Program-made: the position numbers and the translations under genes
DNA from: Dictyobacter kobayashii
GTDB taxonomy: Bacteria > Chloroflexota > Ktedonobacteria > Ktedonobacterales > Ktedonobacteraceae
Assembly (NCBI RefSeq): GCF_003967555.1
Contig: NZ_BIFS01000001.1
Span: forward strand, 558,001-622,000
Reading direction: 5' to 3'
DNA length: 64,000 bases
Notes under the pieces: generated by a model
The model's database searches: none
What the model saw: the letters and a program-made list of their open reading frames with translations, nothing else
What the model was told of the DNA's origin: nothing
Shown here: positions 9,357 to 19,120 of the stretch, piece after piece
How positions within the stretch are numbered: position 1 is the stretch's first letter
How the letters are laid out: every line of letters begins with the position of its first letter

Positions 9357-10148
9357 CTAACTGCTTGCGCCACTATAGTAAATTAAGGCAAAGCGCCAGA
9401 AAGCAGCAGATAAGGTGAATAAAGTACTTGCTAAAAGCACTGCTCCTAATACAACTGGCCAATCTGATCGGCCAAGAAGGGCTTGAGCAGGAAAGGTTGT
9501 CATGAAAGCAACTGGTATCACGAAAGTCAGCAAATTGCGTAACAAGGGATTCTGGTAAAAAGCTAGAGGAAAACGGGCGGTTTCTAACAACCGCGTGGTC
9601 AAAATATCGATCTGATCTAAATTGACGAGCCAGAAGGTTGGAATATGGATTATTAAGTTCAGACTATATAAAATTATCATGGCAGAAATCATGAGCAAAA
9701 TAAAGAATAAGACCTGTAGTAAGTTCGGGGTGTTGTGTGATTGATATAGACCATATATAATCAAGCCTATCCCAAAAAGAGGATCGCTCACATTATTAAT
9801 GCCAATATTACGTAAGCTGATAAAAAATTGGCTATTAACTGGTTTTGTAAGGACATAGTCAAATGTTCCTAAGCGTACATATTCTGATAAGCGAGAGAGA
9901 TTGGGCTGCAAAACCATTTGTTGATAGCCATTCATGGCAAAGAACAAACCTAATACAACCAGTAAATTATAATAGTTCCACCCTGCAATTGTCTGTGTAT
10001 GTAGAAAAAAAATATTGATACTAAAGATGGATACTATTAACCAAAAGAAACTCATTCCGATATTCGACCAAAAATTAAGCCGATATTCGAATTCGCTCAT
10101 CAAAGCATTTGTATAAAAGATTCTGAGTAGCCGCAAATAAATCTTCAT
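9357..10148 (-). CDS. ABC-2 type exporter permease (second subunit)
   Basis: About 263 residues with six strongly hydrophobic segments, for example at residues 24-46, 54-72, 107-124, 131-155 and 193-213 and the C-terminus. The motif YVRLGTFDYVLTKPVN is typical of DUF990-type ABC-2 permeases. I chose ATG at 10148 (MKIYLRLL) because AGGAAAA precedes it, although an upstream in-frame start exists at 10166. It follows the other permease by 30 bp. Together with the ATPase it should form a 1:1:2 exporter, probably moving a glycan or lipid-linked precursor across the membrane. Multidrug export is the alternative. Confidence 0.8.
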   Translation of the reverse strand: MKIYLRLLRIFYTNALMSEFEYRLNFWSNIGMSFFWLIVSIFSINIFFLHTQTIAGWNYYNLLVVLGLFFAMNGYQQMVLQPNLSRLSEYVRLGTFDYVLTKPVNSQFFISLRNIGINNVSDPLFGIGLIIYGLYQSHNTPNLLQVLFFILLMISAMIILYSLNLIIHIPTFWLVNLDQIDILTTRLLETARFPLAFYQNPLLRNLLTFVIPVAFMTTFPAQALLGRSDWPVVLGAVLLASTLFTLSAAFWRFALIYYSGASS

Positions 10149-10178
10149 CTGTTTTCCTAGTAACAAACACTAGGGCCC

Positions 10179-10979
10179 TTAAGCGCCAACTGCTTCATAA
10201 TGTTTCACACCAGTTCTCCATGCCCAACGGTAAAGGCACCAGAAGAATACGATCCAGAACAGTGTTACTCCCATACCAATGCCAATATTAGGCCAGGCAA
10301 TTTTATTTTGCAAGATCTCAATTGGGAGACTGATAATACTCCGAAAAGGTAAGAAGTACGCCAGATTGCGTACTTGCAAGGGAAGTAGTGCTAACGGTGC
10401 AACAAATCCAGAGAAAAACTGTCCAATACCATACCAAAATGAGTAGAGATTCAGGCTTTGGGTAGACCAAAATGAAATCATCGCAAATGCAGAGTTCATT
10501 ACAACGCTCAGTAAAAAACCTGCAATTACACTGATCACGAAAACTGCCAAATGATTTATATCTGGTAAGTGATTTCGTAAAGGTGTCAATTGAAGTATTA
10601 TGACAACAGGAATAATCACTAGCAGAAACAATCCTTTCCAGCCTATTTGTTCACATAAATGATAATGAAAAGGATCCACAGGCTTCAGCAGTTTTGCAGA
10701 TAATTCACCAGAACGGATATCTTGATCCCATTGCAATATAATCTGATATGCGACAGTTAATCGGTCGATCACCATCAAGCCAACGTAATAGATAATGAAA
10801 TCACTGCGATTCCAGCCCGCAACGGGGCCTGCCTCGCTTACGATAGTTAACCAGACAGCCATCATTACTAACGGTGAGATTGAAGAAAGTATCCATAGCA
10901 GCATATGTGCGCGATAGGTCATGGCACTAGCAAACGAAGCTCTCGCCAGACCTCTATACAATTTGACAAATTTAGACAT
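10179..10979 (-). CDS. ABC-2 type exporter permease (first subunit)
   Basis: About 266 residues with six predicted membrane segments and the segment DIRSGELSAKLLKPVDPFHYH, the cytoplasmic loop shared by DUF990-like ABC-2 permeases. The start MSKFVKLY at 10979 overlaps the ATPase stop by 8 bp, the usual coupling in these operons. A longer frame to 11033 exists but would overlap the ATPase by 62 bp. It pairs with the permease at 9357. The domain pattern is that of the DrrB/NatB exporter group. The cargo is inferred from the glycan context only. Confidence 0.8.
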   Translation of the reverse strand: MSKFVKLYRGLARASFASAMTYRAHMLLWILSSISPLVMMAVWLTIVSEAGPVAGWNRSDFIIYYVGLMVIDRLTVAYQIILQWDQDIRSGELSAKLLKPVDPFHYHLCEQIGWKGLFLLVIIPVVIILQLTPLRNHLPDINHLAVFVISVIAGFLLSVVMNSAFAMISFWSTQSLNLYSFWYGIGQFFSGFVAPLALLPLQVRNLAYFLPFRSIISLPIEILQNKIAWPNIGIGMGVTLFWIVFFWCLYRWAWRTGVKHYEAVGA

Positions 10980-11952
10980 GATTTTCTCCATGAAAGACAT
11001 CGCGAATGATCTGCTCAATTGGAGGCTCTTCAATCATAATGTCTGCTACTGGTAAATGTTCGAGTACCTGAGCAGCCATTTGCGCTGTGTTTTGTCGCTG
11101 CACCCGTATAATTGCTTCCAATCCATCCAGTTTTTCCAGCTCTCCAATACTCAAAAGTTCCGATTTATCGACGTAGCGTTCCAACGTTAATCGTAGTAAT
11201 TTATATGGTGCAGTCTGCGTTACCAATTCTTGCAAATCACCATCATACATGAGTGTGCCATGTTCAATCACAAGAACACGTTGTGTAAGCGCGGTTATAT
11301 CAGCCATATAGTGGCTGGTAAGCAATACAATTACGCTGTGATCGCGATTATAGGATTGAATAAAACTACGAATAGTTGCCTGAGCTGTCACATCAAGGCC
11401 AATTGTTGGCTCATCTAAAAAGAGCACTTGAGGCTGATGCAGGAGTGCGCCGGCAATCTCACATTTCATTCTCTCACCAAGGCTTAATCTACGTACTTGC
11501 CGGCCAAGCAATGGTTCTAAATGGAGCAACGTTACAAGTTCATCCAGGGTTCTCTTGAACTGTTTTTCTGGAATATCATAAATAGCCTTATTGACCAAAA
11601 ATGTTTCCATGGCAGGCAAATCCCAAAGCAATTGGTTACGTTGCCCCATTACAAAGGTTATCTGTCTCAAAAACTCCTTTTCGCGTTTATAAGGAGTGAA
11701 ACCTAGAACCCGGGAGGTACCCGATGTGGGGTGCAAAAGTCCTGATAAACATTTTAACGTTGTTGTCTTACCTGCGCCATTGGGTCCTAAAAAACCAACG
11801 ATTTCTCCCTGTTCAATATGAAATGAGACGCCCTTCACTGCCTGCACCATCTCATATTCCCGATGAAATAAGCTCTTCATTGAAGCTCGAATGCCAACAT
11901 TTCGATGGTACGAGCGATAATATTTTGCTAACTTATTAACTGTAATTGACAT
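10972..11952 (-). CDS. ABC exporter ATP-binding protein (DrrA/NatA type)
   Basis: About 326 residues: Walker A FLGPNGAGKTTT near residue 53, Q-loop region VMGQRNQLLWD near 100, signature LSLGERMKCEIA near 157, Walker B VLFLDEPTIGLD near 176, and the H-loop LLTSHYM near 212. A C-terminal accessory domain of about 90 residues is typical of ABC-2 exporter ATPases. It drives the two permeases encoded directly downstream on the same strand, with the start of the first overlapping its end. The start is taken at ATG 11952, with GTG at 11958 an alternative. Without specificity residues the substrate stays open. Surface glycan export is favoured by the neighbours. Confidence 0.85.
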   Translation of the reverse strand: MSITVNKLAKYYRSYHRNVGIRASMKSLFHREYEMVQAVKGVSFHIEQGEIVGFLGPNGAGKTTTLKCLSGLLHPTSGTSRVLGFTPYKREKEFLRQITFVMGQRNQLLWDLPAMETFLVNKAIYDIPEKQFKRTLDELVTLLHLEPLLGRQVRRLSLGERMKCEIAGALLHQPQVLFLDEPTIGLDVTAQATIRSFIQSYNRDHSVIVLLTSHYMADITALTQRVLVIEHGTLMYDGDLQELVTQTAPYKLLRLTLERYVDKSELLSIGELEKLDGLEAIIRVQRQNTAQMAAQVLEHLPVADIMIEEPPIEQIIRDVFHGENHV

Positions 11953-11958
11953 ATTCAC

Positions 11959-12572
11959 CCACGTAAAGTTGCGATGTTAATACTAAATGCAATAATAGTT
12001 ATATAACACAATTATATTTAGATGTCAACTTAAGCTACTTCTCGCTATTATTGGGAAACCATTTTATTTTGATCCTTGCAGGTACCTTTTTAAAGAAAAA
12101 AATACATAAATGAGGCTTGAGCTAAGAAACTTCCCAACTATTATATTAGTCTCGACGCAATCAATAGTAGCTCAAAAAGTTTGTTTGGGGAATAATATTT
12201 TTGTAATTGTAAAGCATGGATTTTGTATTAGTATGAGGAAAATTCGTCGCTCATTTTTTATTTATCCCTTAACAACTGTTCCTTTCCCTCAAAGAATAGT
12301 TCTCATCTTTTCTGACTTGTTTGTTTTTATCTCGTGGGCTTAACGATGAGATTCTTAGCGATTGGTGATAATGAGATTTTCAAGATGAAATTTTTAACTA
12401 GTCTGCATAATTGGGATGAGTAATAGCTGAACTATTACTTGAGATCCTACTTGATCTTCCTCGTTCATAAATACGCTTTTAAGAAATGCTGTGTTTTCCT
12501 GCAAAAAAACTATCAACACAAACCAAAGCGTTTTCAAAATTTTTGCGCTTATAGAAGAAATGCTGGTAGAGG
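11959..12572. other. AT-rich 600-bp gap without a convincing gene
   Basis: This stretch between the ATPase start and the rfbB end (both minus strand) has only short frames without good ribosome sites or family features. It should contain the promoter of the exporter operon near 11960-12030, where AT-rich tracts occur, but I cannot fix a promoter. Confidence 0.4.
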
Positions 12573-13546
12573 CTATACATCTTTCAGCGGCTTCCACCAT
12601 GATTCATATTGCATATACCACCTTACTGTCTCTGCAAGGGAAGCTTCAAAGCTAAATTGTGGCTGCCAACCGAGTTGTCGTATTTTAGTCGTGTTGAGTG
12701 CGTAACGTCGATCATGCCCTGGTCTGTCCGTAACAAAACGGATTAGTGATGACGATTTACCGAGCAAATCAAGAATGAGCTGGGCAATCTTAATATTTTG
12801 ATATTCATTATCACCTCCAATGTTATATATTTCTCCTACTTTACCCTGATGGAGAGCAACATCGATTCCCCGACAGTGATCCAAAACATAGATCCAATCG
12901 CGTATTTGCCGACCGTTACCATAAATCGGGAGTAAGCGATCTTCTTTAGCATTTGTTATGAGAAGCGGAATAAACTTCTCGGATGTTGAAATGGACCAAA
13001 GTTGTTACTACCACGTGTGATAATAACGGGCAACCCATAGGTTACAAAATAAGCTTGTGCGATGAACTCTCCACCTGCTTTACTGGCACTGTAGGGACTC
13101 CTAGGTATCACGTTAGCATCTTCTCCAGCATTGCCTGAGAGTATTTCCCCATACACTTCGTCAGTGGAAATTTGCACAAACCTTTCTATGTGTTCTTTTC
13201 GGGCTTGTTCAAGTAGGACATAAGTTCCATAGACATCTGTCATAATAAAATGCCCAGGATGCTCAAGTGAGCGATCCACATGGCTTTCTGCGGCAAAATT
13301 GAGTACATACTCGCAGCCCTGCATCGCTTCTTTAACAGATGTAGGATCACATATATCACCCTGGAAGAAGTGATAGCGTTCTAATGGTCCATAGCACTCT
13401 TGTACATCGGATAGGTTAGATAAATTTCCAGCGTAGGTTAGTTTATCAAGCATATTAATTGCATAATCAGGATACTTTTCCAGCATATAGCGTACAAAAT
13501 GTGAACCAATAAATCCGGCCCCGCCGGTAACAAGAATATGTTTCAT
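12573..13546 (-). CDS. rfbB: dTDP-glucose 4,6-dehydratase, frameshifted
   Basis: MKHILVTGGAGFIGSHF starts at 13546 after AAAGG. The protein has NAD-binding TGGAGFIG, STDEVYGE with the catalytic Asp/Glu, YSASK (YxxxK) and NNFGPFQHP. The frame breaks near 12981, where one G appears missing, then resumes as LLITNAKEDRLLPIYGNG, IYVLDHCRGID and YNIGGDNEYQN. The length of 974 nt is one short of a codon multiple, giving 324 residues, normal for RmlB/RfbB. It converts dTDP-glucose to dTDP-4-keto-6-deoxyglucose, the precursor of rhamnose and other deoxysugars. RmlA, C and D are not in the window. An upstream extension to 13717 is open but has no support. Confidence 0.9.
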
Positions 13547-13969
13547 CTGGTAGTATCCTTTCAGAAAAATCTCAAATAGCCAGGTCAGTTTGTAAATAAA
13601 TTCTATAAGAGTGTTGCACATAGCACATTTTAGATCAGCTAATGATCTTTTCGAAATAGTTTCTCTAGCTCCAAAATTTGTTATATCTAAATCGAAATGA
13701 TTCAATATCACCAACAAATCTTTCAGTTGGTTTAAAATTGTCTAAAATGTGTTATAATGATATTAGCATACTAAGTCAATATTCGAATGTATATATGCAA
13801 GTCAATTACATGTATGCATTTAAGTGCTTGTGCGTCAGGAGTTATATGTGACGTTTTTCTCAATTTTAACTCGACCAATGCAATACCATAATTTACACCC
13901 TTTATGAGGGTAAAGAGAGTTTCAACAAACATAAATAGAGCTACCTATCTATAGTCGGAGTTGTCTCTT

Positions 13970-14000
13970 ATATAGAATAATTTCCAAAATTATTCTATAT
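13970..14000. promoter_or_regulatory. Perfect 14-bp inverted repeat in the rfbB-cysC divergent region
   Basis: ATATAGAATAATTT (13970-13983), a 3-nt loop and AAATTATTCTATAT (13987-14000) form a perfect AT-rich hairpin or palindromic operator in the 600-bp gap between divergent rfbB and cysC. No T run makes it a clear terminator. It may be a regulator site for one of the two operons. Confidence 0.45.
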
Positions 14001-14028
14001 CGTTATTAAACATAGATTGCCTTATAAA

Positions 14029-14054
14029 AAGGTAAAGTAGTTTAACTTTACCTT
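14029..14054. promoter_or_regulatory. Second inverted repeat upstream of cysC
   Basis: AAGGTAAAGT (14029-14038) and ACTTTACCTT (14045-14054) are perfect inverted repeats 6 nt apart, about 97 bp before the cysC start. With the repeat at 13970 they make two symmetric sites in tandem, consistent with operator sites or leader hairpins of the PAPS operon. Confidence 0.45.
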
Positions 14055-14150
14055 GAGTTTAGTATTTGGTTCGTAAATATCCTTTATCAACGTTCATTTT
14101 GAATATTTACTATCCAGTGAAAAAATAAGAGGGAAGGATAAAGAAGAAAC

Positions 14151-14711
14151 ATGACAAACACTGGTTTTACTCTCTGGTTTACCGGCCTCTCTGGTGCAGG
14201 TAAGAGTACGCTGGCAGGTGGGATCGAGAAATGTCTGCAACAGCATGGACGCAATGTAGAGATCCTAGATGGCGATATCGTGCGTACTCATCTGAGTAAG
14301 GGCCTTGGCTTCAGCCGCGAGGATCGTGATATCAATATTAAACGTATCGCCTTCGTTTGTAATTTGCTTACTCGTAATGGTGTGATCTGTATCTCGGCAG
14401 CCATCGCACCTTATCGTGAAGCTCGCGCTTGGGCACGCCAGGAGATTGGAAACTTTGTCGAAATCTATGTGAAATGTCCTATCGACGTTTGCCGGAAACG
14501 TGATGTAAAAGGCCTCTATAAGTTGGTTGACGAGGGCAAGATCCGGGGCTTTACCGGCGTGGATGATCCCTATGAGGAGCCAGAAAATCCGGATCTGATT
14601 GTCGAGACCTTTAAAGAGACATTAGATGAAAGCGTTACACGTGTTCTGAGCAAGCTAGTCGAGATGAAGTACCTTGATCCAAGCTATTTGGAAGAATCTC
14701 TCAGCATATAA
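14151..14711 (+). CDS. cysC: Adenylyl-sulfate kinase
   Basis: The 186-residue protein has the P-loop FTGLSGAGKST at about residues 9-19, LDGDIVRTHLSKGLGFS near 40-56, the ISAAIAPYREAR segment (near 84-95) and the lid region KGLYKLVDEGKIRGFTGVDDPYE (near 122-144). These are the APS kinase signatures. It phosphorylates APS at the 3'-OH to give PAPS, the sulfate donor for the sulfotransferase at the window start. The sat gene follows 247 bp later on the same strand. A stand-alone CysC with no sulfite-forming genes nearby supports PAPS use for sulfation rather than assimilation. Confidence 0.95.
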   Translation: MTNTGFTLWFTGLSGAGKSTLAGGIEKCLQQHGRNVEILDGDIVRTHLSKGLGFSREDRDINIKRIAFVCNLLTRNGVICISAAIAPYREARAWARQEIGNFVEIYVKCPIDVCRKRDVKGLYKLVDEGKIRGFTGVDDPYEEPENPDLIVETFKETLDESVTRVLSKLVEMKYLDPSYLEESLSI

Positions 14712-14958
14712 TAAATTGTTTCCCTAGTCAACAAGTGGCAATGTCTACTGTTTAGTTTTCGTTTCTCAATAGAGGTCGGAGTATTCACAGGCCTTTTCTC
14801 AGTATATGTGAACAGGAAGTATAATTCTCGCATCTATGTTTGGGCAAGGCTATGTCCCAACATCCCTCTCTTGTACGAATAAAAAAGGACAAGCTACGGG
14901 ATAACACATAGCACTACGTGCAGAATTATAAATGCAAGCAGAATTATAGGAGACTCTT

Positions 14959-16125
14959 ATGACAACAGATGGTTTAATCACGCCTCAGGGTGGAAAACTT
15001 ATGATTAATCTAGCTAGCGAGGCAGAATTACAAGAATTACAAGAACAGGTCTCAGAATTACCACGTATTATTATTGGTCCACGCCAACTCGCTGATCTCG
15101 AACAACTGGCTAATGGCGCATACAGTCCGCTACAAGGTTTTCTCAAACGGGATGACTATCTCAGCGTCATTAATACGATGCATCTGGACAACGGCCTCCC
15201 TTGGTCAATTCCTATTACCCTTCCTGTCACCAGAGAGCAAGCAGCAACATTAACTGAAGGTGAGCGTATTGCACTTGTCAATGATAAAGGTGAACTCTAT
15301 GCTGTTCTGACACTCGAAGAAAAATATATGTATAATAAACATGATGAAGCCCGCCAAGTCTACCGCACAGAAGACGATGCACACCCAGGCGTCGCGGTTG
15401 TCTACCAGCAGGGAGAAGTTCTCTTGGGGGGTCCTGTCCGTGTTGTCGAACTTCAGCCGCAGATGTTCCAACAGTATCGTTACACGCCTACACAGACTCG
15501 CCAAATCTTTGCACGACGCGGCTGGAAGCGTATTGTCGGTTTTCAGACGCGTAATCCTGTCCATCGTGCTCATGAATACATTCAGAAGTGTGCCCTAGAG
15601 ATGGTTGACGGGCTCTACCTGCACCCTCTGATCGGTGCGACTAAAAGTGATGACATCCCGGCCGAGGTACGTATGCGTTGCTACGAAGTTCTTCTCAATA
15701 ACTATTACCCAGCTGATCGCGCAATTCTGGGTGTTTTACCTGCAGCAATGCGTTATGCCGGTCCACGTGAGGCAATCTTCCACGCACTTATGCGTAAAAA
15801 CTATGGCTGCTCGCACTTTATCGTTGGACGTGATCATGCCGGTGTTGGTAACTACTATGGCACTTATGATGCTCATAAGATTTTTGCCGAATTCGATCCT
15901 CAGAAACTTGGCATTACACCATTGTTCTTCGATCACACTTTTTATTGTCGTCAATGTGAAGGTATGGCCTCCGCCAAAACTTGCCCTCACGGGAGTGATG
16001 CTCATGTGACACTCAGCGGAACTCGAGTGCGGCAAATGCTCCAGTCTGGTATCATCCCCCCCTCTGAGTTCACACGCCCCCAAGTTGCGAAAGTACTTAT
16101 TGAAGCTATGCAGCAACAGGCATAA
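14959..16125 (+). CDS. sat: Sulfate adenylyltransferase (ATP sulfurylase)
   Basis: The 388-residue protein is a homo-oligomeric Sat type, not the CysD/CysN type. It has [12 protein letters not shown] (QxRNPxHxxH, the ATP site) at about residues 196-207, the GRDHAGVG motif near 293 and a Cys pair segment [17 protein letters not shown] near 331-347 like that in other Sat proteins. ATG at 14959 follows AGGAGA. It makes APS from sulfate and ATP, feeding CysC upstream. A permease of the TauE/SafE family follows, so these three genes look like a sulfate activation and transport set serving the sulfotransferase. Confidence 0.95.
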   Translation: MTTDGLITPQGGKLMINLASEAELQELQEQVSELPRIIIGPRQLADLEQLANGAYSPLQGFLKRDDYLSVINTMHLDNGLPWSIPITLPVTREQAATLTEGERIALVNDKGELYAVLTLEEKYMYNKHDEARQVYRTEDDAHPGVAVVYQQGEVLLGGPVRVVELQPQMFQQYRYTPTQTRQIFARRGWKRIVGFQTRNPVHRAHEYIQKCALEMVDGLYLHPLIGATKSDDIPAEVRMRCYEVLLNNYYPADRAILGVLPAAMRYAGPREAIFHALMRKNYGCSHFIVGRDHAGVGNYYGTYDAHKIFAEFDPQKLGITPLFFDHTFYCRQCEGMASAKTCPHGSDAHVTLSGTRVRQMLQSGIIPPSEFTRPQVAKVLIEAMQQQA

Positions 16126-16270
16126 TAGTTAGACGTTTGGTGTGACTCTCATGAAGATCTACCAATCGATCAAGTCAGCAAAAGTCATGCGGGGCCGTTT
16201 CAGGTTCCCATTCAACCAAATATAAAATTTGTGCAATATGCACTTGTTCCAGATATATCAGGAGGGATTC

Positions 16271-17080
16271 TTGGACTATCATATAAGTTTTGCTGGATTG
16301 TTAGTAGGTTTTCTCATTGGTCTAACAGGAATGGGCGGTGGTTCATTACTTGCTCCAATCCTTATCATTCTGTTTCGTATCCCTCCAGTATGGGCAGTTG
16401 CGTCTGATATCACTTATTCAACCGTTACAAAGGCTTTTGGCTCCATTGTATATATACAGCACAAGCAAGTAAACTTTTCTATTGTCTTCTGGTTAGCCTG
16501 TGGTAGTATTCCTGCAACACTAATCAGTGTGCTATTAGTCCAATATACACATAAGCAGTATGCTTCACTGATCAATAGCATTATTGTACATTTAATCGGC
16601 TTCGTGCTTGTCTTTGTGGCTGTATTACTTCTTTTCAAACCCACTCTTATGCTTTGGATAGAGCACAGACAGCAAGCGAAAATCAGGCAAAAGACAGGTG
16701 CTCAAGGGTCAGAACACAGGCGTATATGGAAGCGCCCGATGGCAACGATCCTTGTAGGAGCAGTTGTTGGTCTTATGGTTGGTCTCACTTCCGTTGGTAG
16801 TGGTACGTTAATCGTTGCCGCGATTGCATTCCTTTACCCTAGGATGCCATCAAGAGAGTTGATAGGAACGGATATTTTTCAAGCATTTTTATTACTATTA
16901 GCTGGTTTTGTTGGATATTTCGCCTCTGGTGAAATCAACTGGACCATCGTTTGTTTGCTATTGCTTGGTTCGCTACCTGGTGTTTTGATTGGTAGCATTT
17001 CTAGCAAATACATTCCTAACAAATATCTCAATCCCGTACTAGCTGTTATATTAGGACTTTCAGGTTTAAAATTAATTTAA
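16271..17080 (+). CDS. TauE/SafE (TSUP) family permease
   Basis: I place the start at TTG 16271 (LDYHISFAGLLVGF) because AGGAGG lies 5 nt upstream, although an in-frame start at 16229 exists. About 269 residues with at least seven hydrophobic helices and the repeated TSUP pattern: GLTGMGGGSLLAPIL near residue 18 in the first half and GLTSVGSGTLIVAAI near 174 in the second. TSUP proteins move sulfite, sulfate or sulfur-containing organic acids. Its position 146 bp after sat suggests sulfate supply for PAPS synthesis, but direction and substrate are not readable from the sequence. Confidence 0.8.
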   Translation: MDYHISFAGLLVGFLIGLTGMGGGSLLAPILIILFRIPPVWAVASDITYSTVTKAFGSIVYIQHKQVNFSIVFWLACGSIPATLISVLLVQYTHKQYASLINSIIVHLIGFVLVFVAVLLLFKPTLMLWIEHRQQAKIRQKTGAQGSEHRRIWKRPMATILVGAVVGLMVGLTSVGSGTLIVAAIAFLYPRMPSRELIGTDIFQAFLLLLAGFVGYFASGEINWTIVCLLLLGSLPGVLIGSISSKYIPNKYLNPVLAVILGLSGLKLI

Positions 17081-17576
17081 TACGTCCACCTACATGCAGA
17101 TTGGGAATGCCTAGCACACAGTAAAATGCACTCCCAATTAAATAATGCTTAGTAATAAACAAGGTGTGCGATCTTGTTCATAGAAAGAATCAGAATCATA
17201 GATTTATATACGGGATTGTTCCTCATTGGTTACAGAGCCAAAAATAGAAAAACTAACGTGGTTATTTCTGTGAGTTAAGACTGCTTCAATCAGGTTTCGT
17301 ACTATGCTGAGCACCACGTGGCTATTAATGCATTCGTGTATGCACAAGTAGGAGTGTTGCGTGCATTGAAGAGTAGATCGAGATCCTGTACTAAGCAATC
17401 ACTATACCTATTGACTGTAGTTATCTTTTGTTCATGAAAAGAGGAAAAACTAATGGAAACAATTACAAGATACTTGGAAGAATTGAATCAAATGATAAAA
17501 AGTATATCGCATCCACAAATTCAGACAATTTTACATATATTGGAGCGTGCATATAACCAAAACCAACACATTTTTG

Positions 17577-19120
17577 GTAACTACTCAGTAGCCCATGCAA
17601 TGGGGAAAGGAGAACCAGCAAAAACCGCAGCAATGGCAGCAAGCATTGAGCGCCCCTGCTTGCGCATGGTTGAAAGATAGCTGCGAATGATGCAAAAAGC
17701 CGTAGCTCCATCGTCACTGCGGAAGGTTCCGGAAATCTTTTGCTGCACTTTCACCATGCGTAAATCTCGTTCGGCGAGATTGTTGGTAAAAGGCACAGAC
17801 AGGTCCTCCAGAAAACCCAACACTTGATCAGCTCGCTTTAAGAGCGCATCGAGCAGATTCTTGGAGGCTTCCTGTTTTTTGCGTCCTTGTCGTTTGGGCT
17901 GCAGACTTCCTGGGGGAGGGGCTTGAGCGGCATGCGTGGCAAAGCCAGCGGCCAGAATGGCAAAATACTGGGCAAGCCACTGCTCCCGTTCGGGGGTGGG
18001 GACGGCGCTCGCTCCTTGGAGGCGCCAGCGATCAGCGGCTTGCTTCATCGCCAGCAACAGATCGAACATGGCTTGTCCCCAAGGCTGCTTCTCCTGTTCG
18101 GCGACATACAGGCAGTCGCGTAGCAGGTGGGCTCCGCAGAGGCTATGGGTACAGAGGTAGCGATCATAGCTGGACCAGCGATCATGCATGGAGCGGCCCT
18201 GATAGTGTGGCCAGATCCCAATCTGCTCCAGAGCCTGATGCCCTCGTTTGCGATGCCAGGAGTACAGGGTGAGCCAGGGAGTCGCATTGAGATGCATCCA
18301 ATGCAAGATGCCTTTGACACGCATCCCCGTTTCGTCAGCATGTTGCAAGGGGCTGGCCAGCAGTAAGGTTTTGATCCGCTCGATGCTCGACTCAAGGGTC
18401 TTGGCTGCCTGAGCAATCCAACGGACCAGCGTGCCTTCGGACAACTGACACCCGCACAGATCAGCAAGAGCTTCACAGGTGCGTTGCAGTGGCACCAGTT
18501 GAAAGTGGGAAAGATAGACCGCCAAGGCTTGGACCTGCGGGCCATACTGGACAGCAGCATCGACGCCTGCCGGAAAAGACGCCTGCGTCACATGCTGGCA
18601 ATAGGGGCAGCAGATTGCTTGTCGGCAATGCTCCTCGACCAGCAAACGCCACGTGGGCAGATCGTGGACTTGACGGCGTTCGTTGGTGATAGCTGCCTCC
18701 TGCTCAAGAGGGTACTGACATGCTTCACAGTGCGTTGGACGATGAAGCACGACGCTATCAGGAGTCAATGCTTGCATCAGGGTATGACCGTGGTGACCGG
18801 CTTGTCCACCGGAAGTCTTGCCGCTTTTGCGCCGCTGTTTGCCAGGTTTGCGACCCAATCCATCACTGGAAGGAGGTTTACTACTATTATGACTATCTTT
18901 TCCCAATCGCCGTTCAAGCTCTTCAATGCGCAACAAGGCACCTATGAGCAATCCTTCGAGCTCTTCGATCCTGCGATCTTTCTGCTCTGCTTGCTCTTTG
19001 AATGCCTCTGCTTGCTCTTTGAGCTCTCGGTAGGCTTTCTGAAGATTTCTCACTTCTTCTTCTGTCATGCTCTTAGTTTATCAGCTTTGTCCAGCTTTTC
19101 TCAAGGTACTGAGTAGTTAC
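17577..19120 (-). mobile_element. IS66-family insertion sequence, copy 1, with 8-bp target duplication
   Basis: The ends are GTAACTACTCAGTA at 17577 and its reverse complement ending at 19120. CATTTTTG flanks both sides (17569-17576 and 19121-19128), the 8-bp duplication expected for IS66. The element is 1544 bp with a single transposase gene. It is inserted in gmhA and is near-identical to the inverted copy at 27244. Confidence 0.95.
17581..19068 (-). CDS. IS66-family transposase, intact
   Basis: This is a 495-residue single-frame transposase. An N-terminal Glu/Lys-rich coiled coil (about 1-60) is followed by SHNSSKPPSSDGL, a zinc-finger-like segment (HCEACQYPL and CCPYCQHV), HADETGMRVKG (catalytic Asp region), GAHLLRDCLYV and the C-terminal FTNNLAERDLRMVKVQQKISG block. 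These are hallmarks of IS66 TnpC-type enzymes. No TnpA/TnpB partners are present, as in the single-gene IS66 subgroup. It is uninterrupted, unlike the second copy, so it may supply activity to both. Confidence 0.9.
   Translation of the reverse strand: MTEEEVRNLQKAYRELKEQAEAFKEQAEQKDRRIEELEGLLIGALLRIEELERRLGKDSHNSSKPPSSDGLGRKPGKQRRKSGKTSGGQAGHHGHTLMQALTPDSVVLHRPTHCEACQYPLEQEAAITNERRQVHDLPTWRLLVEEHCRQAICCPYCQHVTQASFPAGVDAAVQYGPQVQALAVYLSHFQLVPLQRTCEALADLCGCQLSEGTLVRWIAQAAKTLESSIERIKTLLLASPLQHADETGMRVKGILHWMHLNATPWLTLYSWHRKRGHQALEQIGIWPHYQGRSMHDRWSSYDRYLCTHSLCGAHLLRDCLYVAEQEKQPWGQAMFDLLLAMKQAADRWRLQGASAVPTPEREQWLAQYFAILAAGFATHAAQAPPPGSLQPKRQGRKKQEASKNLLDALLKRADQVLGFLEDLSVPFTNNLAERDLRMVKVQQKISGTFRSDDGATAFCIIRSYLSTMRKQGRSMLAAIAAVFAGSPFPIAWATE

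Noticed and set aside
12110..12343. 77-residue frame in the gap before rfbB
   Set aside because: No ribosome site, unusual composition and no recognisable feature; treated as noncoding.
18484..19116. 210-residue frame opposite the IS66 transposase (and its twin at 27248-27880)
   Set aside because: It is the antisense of the transposase coding region and appears in both copies only because the element is duplicated.
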